This document shows positions 61,733-64,000 of a stretch of DNA of 64,000 bases, in pieces. Below the pieces are notes generated by a model. That model had not been told where the DNA came from and ran no database searches. It worked only from the letters and a program-made list of their open reading frames with translations. Where the stretch lies: NCBI RefSeq assembly GCF_003056335.1, contig NZ_PYWA01000008.1:62001-126000 (forward strand), written 5' to 3'. The stretch's first letter is position 1; every line of letters begins with the position of its first letter. Both the position numbers and the translations under genes were made by a program. Origin of the DNA: Paracoccus indicus. Lineage in GTDB: Bacteria > Pseudomonadota > Alphaproteobacteria > Rhodobacterales > Rhodobacteraceae.

Positions 61733-63934
61733 ATGCGACAGGTTCTGAAACTCAACGACGGCTGGATCTTCTCGGACGGCTTCGACGAAGGCCATATCGG
61801 TGCCCCGCGCGAGGGCGAAACCATCACCTTGCCGCATAATGCCGTCGACCTGCCGCTGAGCTATTTCGACGAGACCAGCTATCAGCGCCCCTTCACCTAT
61901 CAGCGCCATTTGACATGGGACGACGCTTGGGCGGGCAAGCGGGTGCAGCTGCAATTCGACGGCGCGATGGCCGACAGCGTGGTCTGGGTGAACGGCACGC
62001 AGGTCGTGGCGCATGCCGATGGCTATACGCCCTTCTGGGCCGATCTGACCGACCACCTGCGCCCCGGCGACAACCTGATCACGGTGCGCGTGGACGGGTC
62101 GGAAAACCCCGCGATCCCGCCCTTCGGCGCGCAGATCGACTATCTGACCTATGCGGGCATCTATCGCGATGTCTGGCTGCGGGTGCTGCCCGAACGCCAT
62201 CTGGTCAATGCGCGGGTGCTGACGCCCGATGCGCTGGCCGACGCCAAGACCGTGGTGGTACGCCCCGAAACGACGGCGCCGGGTCCGGTGCGCGCGCGCC
62301 TGCTGGATGGCGACCGCGAGATCGCCGCGACCGAGGGCGAGGGCGATCTGAACTTCGCGGGCCTGACCGGCCTGCGCCTGTGGTCGATGGATGACCCCGC
62401 ACTCTATATCATCGAGCTGAGCCTGCCCGACAGCGGCGATGTCACCACCCACCGCTTTGGGTTCCGCACCGCAGAATGGACGCCCGAGGGCTTTCTGCTG
62501 AACGGCCAGCCGGTCAAGCTGCGCGGACTGAATCGCCATCAAAGCTATCCCCACGCGGGCTATGCCGCCGGACGTCATGCGCAGGAACGCGACGCCGAGA
62601 TCCTGAAGCGCGACCTCGGATGCAACATGGTGCGGACCTCGCATTATCCGCAAAGCCCCTGGTTCCTGGACCGCTGCGACGAACTTGGCCTGCTGGTCTT
62701 CGAGGAAATCCCCGGCTGGCAGCATATCGGCAACAAGGCCTGGCAGGATCGCAGCGTCGAAAACGTCCGCGCCATGATCCGCCGCGACTGGAACCATCCC
62801 AGCATCGTCATCTGGGGCGTGCGCATCAACGAAAGCCCCGACGACCACGACTTTTATGTCCGCACCAACGCCGCGGCGCGTGAATTGGACCCGACGCGGG
62901 GCACCGGCGGCGTCCGCTGCATCCCCGACAGCGAATTGCTGGAGGACGTCTATACGATGAACGACTTCATCCTGGACGAATCCGAGCTGCCGCTGATCCA
63001 GCGTCCGCGCACGCCCCTGCGCCCGCGTGAGGAGGTGACAGGCCTGAAGACGCCCGTTCCCTATCTGGTGACGGAATACAACGGCCACATGTTCCCCACC
63101 AAGGCGCAGGACCCCGAGCTTCGCCAGATCGAGCATGTCCTACGGCACCTGGACGTGCTGAACGCGGCCCATGGCGATCCGCAGGTCTCGGGCTCGATCG
63201 GCTGGTGCATGTTCGACTACAACACGCACAAGGACTTCGGCGCGGGAGACCGCATCTGCCACCACGGCGTCATGGACATCTGGCGCGAACCCAAGTTCGC
63301 CGCCCATGCCTATGGCAGCCAGAAACCGCCCGCTGAGGGCGTGGTGATGCAGCCCGTGACCTTCTGGGCGCGGGGTGAGCGTAATATCGGAGGCATCCTG
63401 CCCCTGATCGTCCTGACCAACTGCGACGAGGTCGAGTTTGAATGCGCGGGCGTCACGCGCCGCGTCGGTCCGGACCGCGAACGCTTTCCGCATCTGCCGC
63501 ATCCGCCCGTCATCATCGACCACCGCCACATCAGCGCGGCCGAGCTGGGCGAATGGGGCATGAGCTGGCACCCCGGCCGTATCACCGGGTATCTGGACGG
63601 CAAGCCTGTTGCCCGGCGGGACTTCGTGGCCGATCCGCTGCCGACCAAGCTGCAGATCGATCCTGACATGGACCGGCTGCCGGCCGATGCGGACATCGAT
63701 CTGCGGGTGATGCTGCGGGCGCTGGATCAGGCGGGCAACCGCCTGCCGTTCCTTGACGGGGCGGTGCAGGTGCAGATCGACGGCCCGGCGCGGTTGATCG
63801 GACCATCCCTGCGAATGCTGCAAGGGGGAACCACCGGCATGTGGCTGCGCCTGACGGGGCAGGCAGGTCCGGTGACCATCACTGCGCGTCTGGATCAGTT
63901 CCCAACGGCGACGGCCACCATCAGCGTCGGCTAG
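61733..63934 (+). CDS. GH2-family beta-galactosidase
   Basis: Hydrolyses beta-galactosides such as lactose to feed the oxidative galactose pathway. It has 733 aa with the GH2 jelly-roll domain at the N-terminus (about 1-165), an immunoglobulin-like domain and the catalytic barrel. Acid/base E367 is in GVRINESPDD and nucleophile E448 in LVTEYNGH. No signal peptide, so cytosolic. It is shorter than LacZ (about 1020 aa), and a beta-glucuronidase-like specificity cannot be excluded by sequence alone. It overlaps a convergent partial gene at its stop. Confidence 0.88.
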   Translation: MRQVLKLNDGWIFSDGFDEGHIGAPREGETITLPHNAVDLPLSYFDETSYQRPFTYQRHLTWDDAWAGKRVQLQFDGAMADSVVWVNGTQVVAHADGYTPFWADLTDHLRPGDNLITVRVDGSENPAIPPFGAQIDYLTYAGIYRDVWLRVLPERHLVNARVLTPDALADAKTVVVRPETTAPGPVRARLLDGDREIAATEGEGDLNFAGLTGLRLWSMDDPALYIIELSLPDSGDVTTHRFGFRTAEWTPEGFLLNGQPVKLRGLNRHQSYPHAGYAAGRHAQERDAEILKRDLGCNMVRTSHYPQSPWFLDRCDELGLLVFEEIPGWQHIGNKAWQDRSVENVRAMIRRDWNHPSIVIWGVRINESPDDHDFYVRTNAAARELDPTRGTGGVRCIPDSELLEDVYTMNDFILDESELPLIQRPRTPLRPREEVTGLKTPVPYLVTEYNGHMFPTKAQDPELRQIEHVLRHLDVLNAAHGDPQVSGSIGWCMFDYNTHKDFGAGDRICHHGVMDIWREPKFAAHAYGSQKPPAEGVVMQPVTFWARGERNIGGILPLIVLTNCDEVEFECAGVTRRVGPDRERFPHLPHPPVIIDHRHISAAELGEWGMSWHPGRITGYLDGKPVARRDFVADPLPTKLQIDPDMDRLPADADIDLRVMLRALDQAGNRLPFLDGAVQVQIDGPARLIGPSLRMLQGGTTGMWLRLTGQAGPVTITARLDQFPTATATISVG

Positions 63935-63999
63935 GCCTTGGCCAACTTGCCCTCGACCCGGCGGAAGGCGGCCTGCAATTCGCGGCTGAATTCGCCTGG
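63931..63999 (-). CDS. C-terminal end of an unknown protein (partial)
   Basis: A minus-strand frame entering from the right edge ends in TAG at 63931-63933, giving the last 22 residues PGEFSRELQAAFRRVEGKLAKA. The tail is a charged amphipathic helix. Its stop overlaps the beta-galactosidase stop tail-to-tail by 2 nt, the same tight convergent arrangement seen elsewhere in this window. The family cannot be decided from this fragment. Confidence 0.5.
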   Translation of the reverse strand, partial: PGEFSRELQAAFRRVEGKLAKA

Positions 64000-64000
64000 C

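Overview
The window is a GC-rich stretch of an alphaproteobacterial genome. Gene content and order (smo-type polyol operon, glpSTPQUV-type glycerol transporter, ADCK3-type kinase, malate synthase G, GbcA/GbcB-like pair) point to Rhodobacterales, most likely a Paracoccus-like organism; this is inference from protein resemblance, not a database result. No rRNA, tRNA, CRISPR array, insertion sequence or prophage was recognised. Coding density is high and many neighbouring genes overlap by 4 nt (ATGA or GTGA junctions).

Layout. (1) 1-8.0 kb: on the minus strand a HAD phosphatase, a SorC-type regulator and a polyol ABC transporter with mannitol dehydrogenase (smoEFGK-mtlK). (2) 8.0-12.5 kb: a cysteine-containing Rrf2 regulator, two candidate small ORFs and a sulfate ABC transporter (sbp-cysTWA). 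(3) 12.5-13.6 kb: a GSU2403-type nucleotidyltransferase whose start is covered by two tandem identical inverted repeats. (4) 13.6-23.7 kb: glpR, divergent glpD, the glycerol ABC transporter glpSTPQUV and glpK. (5) 23.8-39.4 kb: mixed single genes and pairs: a SelD-associated-type flavoprotein, EEP hydrolase, nucleoside hydrolase, LysR regulator, renalase-like flavoprotein overlapping an ADCK3-type kinase, UDP-glucose dehydrogenase, malate synthase G, a siderophore-interacting protein, a glycosyltransferase, and a Rieske oxygenase with its reductase. (6) 39.6-50.0 kb: an RTX protein behind a strong promoter and a long leader, and an apparent 9.2-kb minus-strand operon that makes GDP-L-fucose (gmd, fcl) and dTDP-L-rhamnose (rfbCBDA) around a fucosyltransferase-like/TPR protein and a second probable glycan-modifying protein. 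(7) 50.2-63.9 kb: a complete galactoside locus with alpha- and beta-galactosidase, a CUT1 transporter and all enzymes of the oxidative De Ley-Doudoroff route (galactose dehydrogenase, lactonase, DgoD, DgoK, DgoA), organised around an IclR regulator. The window ends in a partial minus-strand gene.

How the parts work together. Three carbon modules (polyols, glycerol, galactosides) each pair an ABC importer with its first catabolic enzymes and a dedicated regulator. In all three, a GC-rich stem-loop lies within about 10 nt of the stop codon of the periplasmic binding-protein gene, suggesting shared post-transcriptional tuning. The glycerol ATPases GlpS and GlpT have complementary defects that predict one good and one degenerate ATP site. 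Candidate promoter-operator units can be read at smoE, the galactoside divergon and the RTX gene. No wholly unfamiliar multi-gene system was found; the least explained items are the inverted-repeat-controlled nucleotidyltransferase, the sulfur-poor small ORF before the sulfate transporter, and the structured RTX leader.
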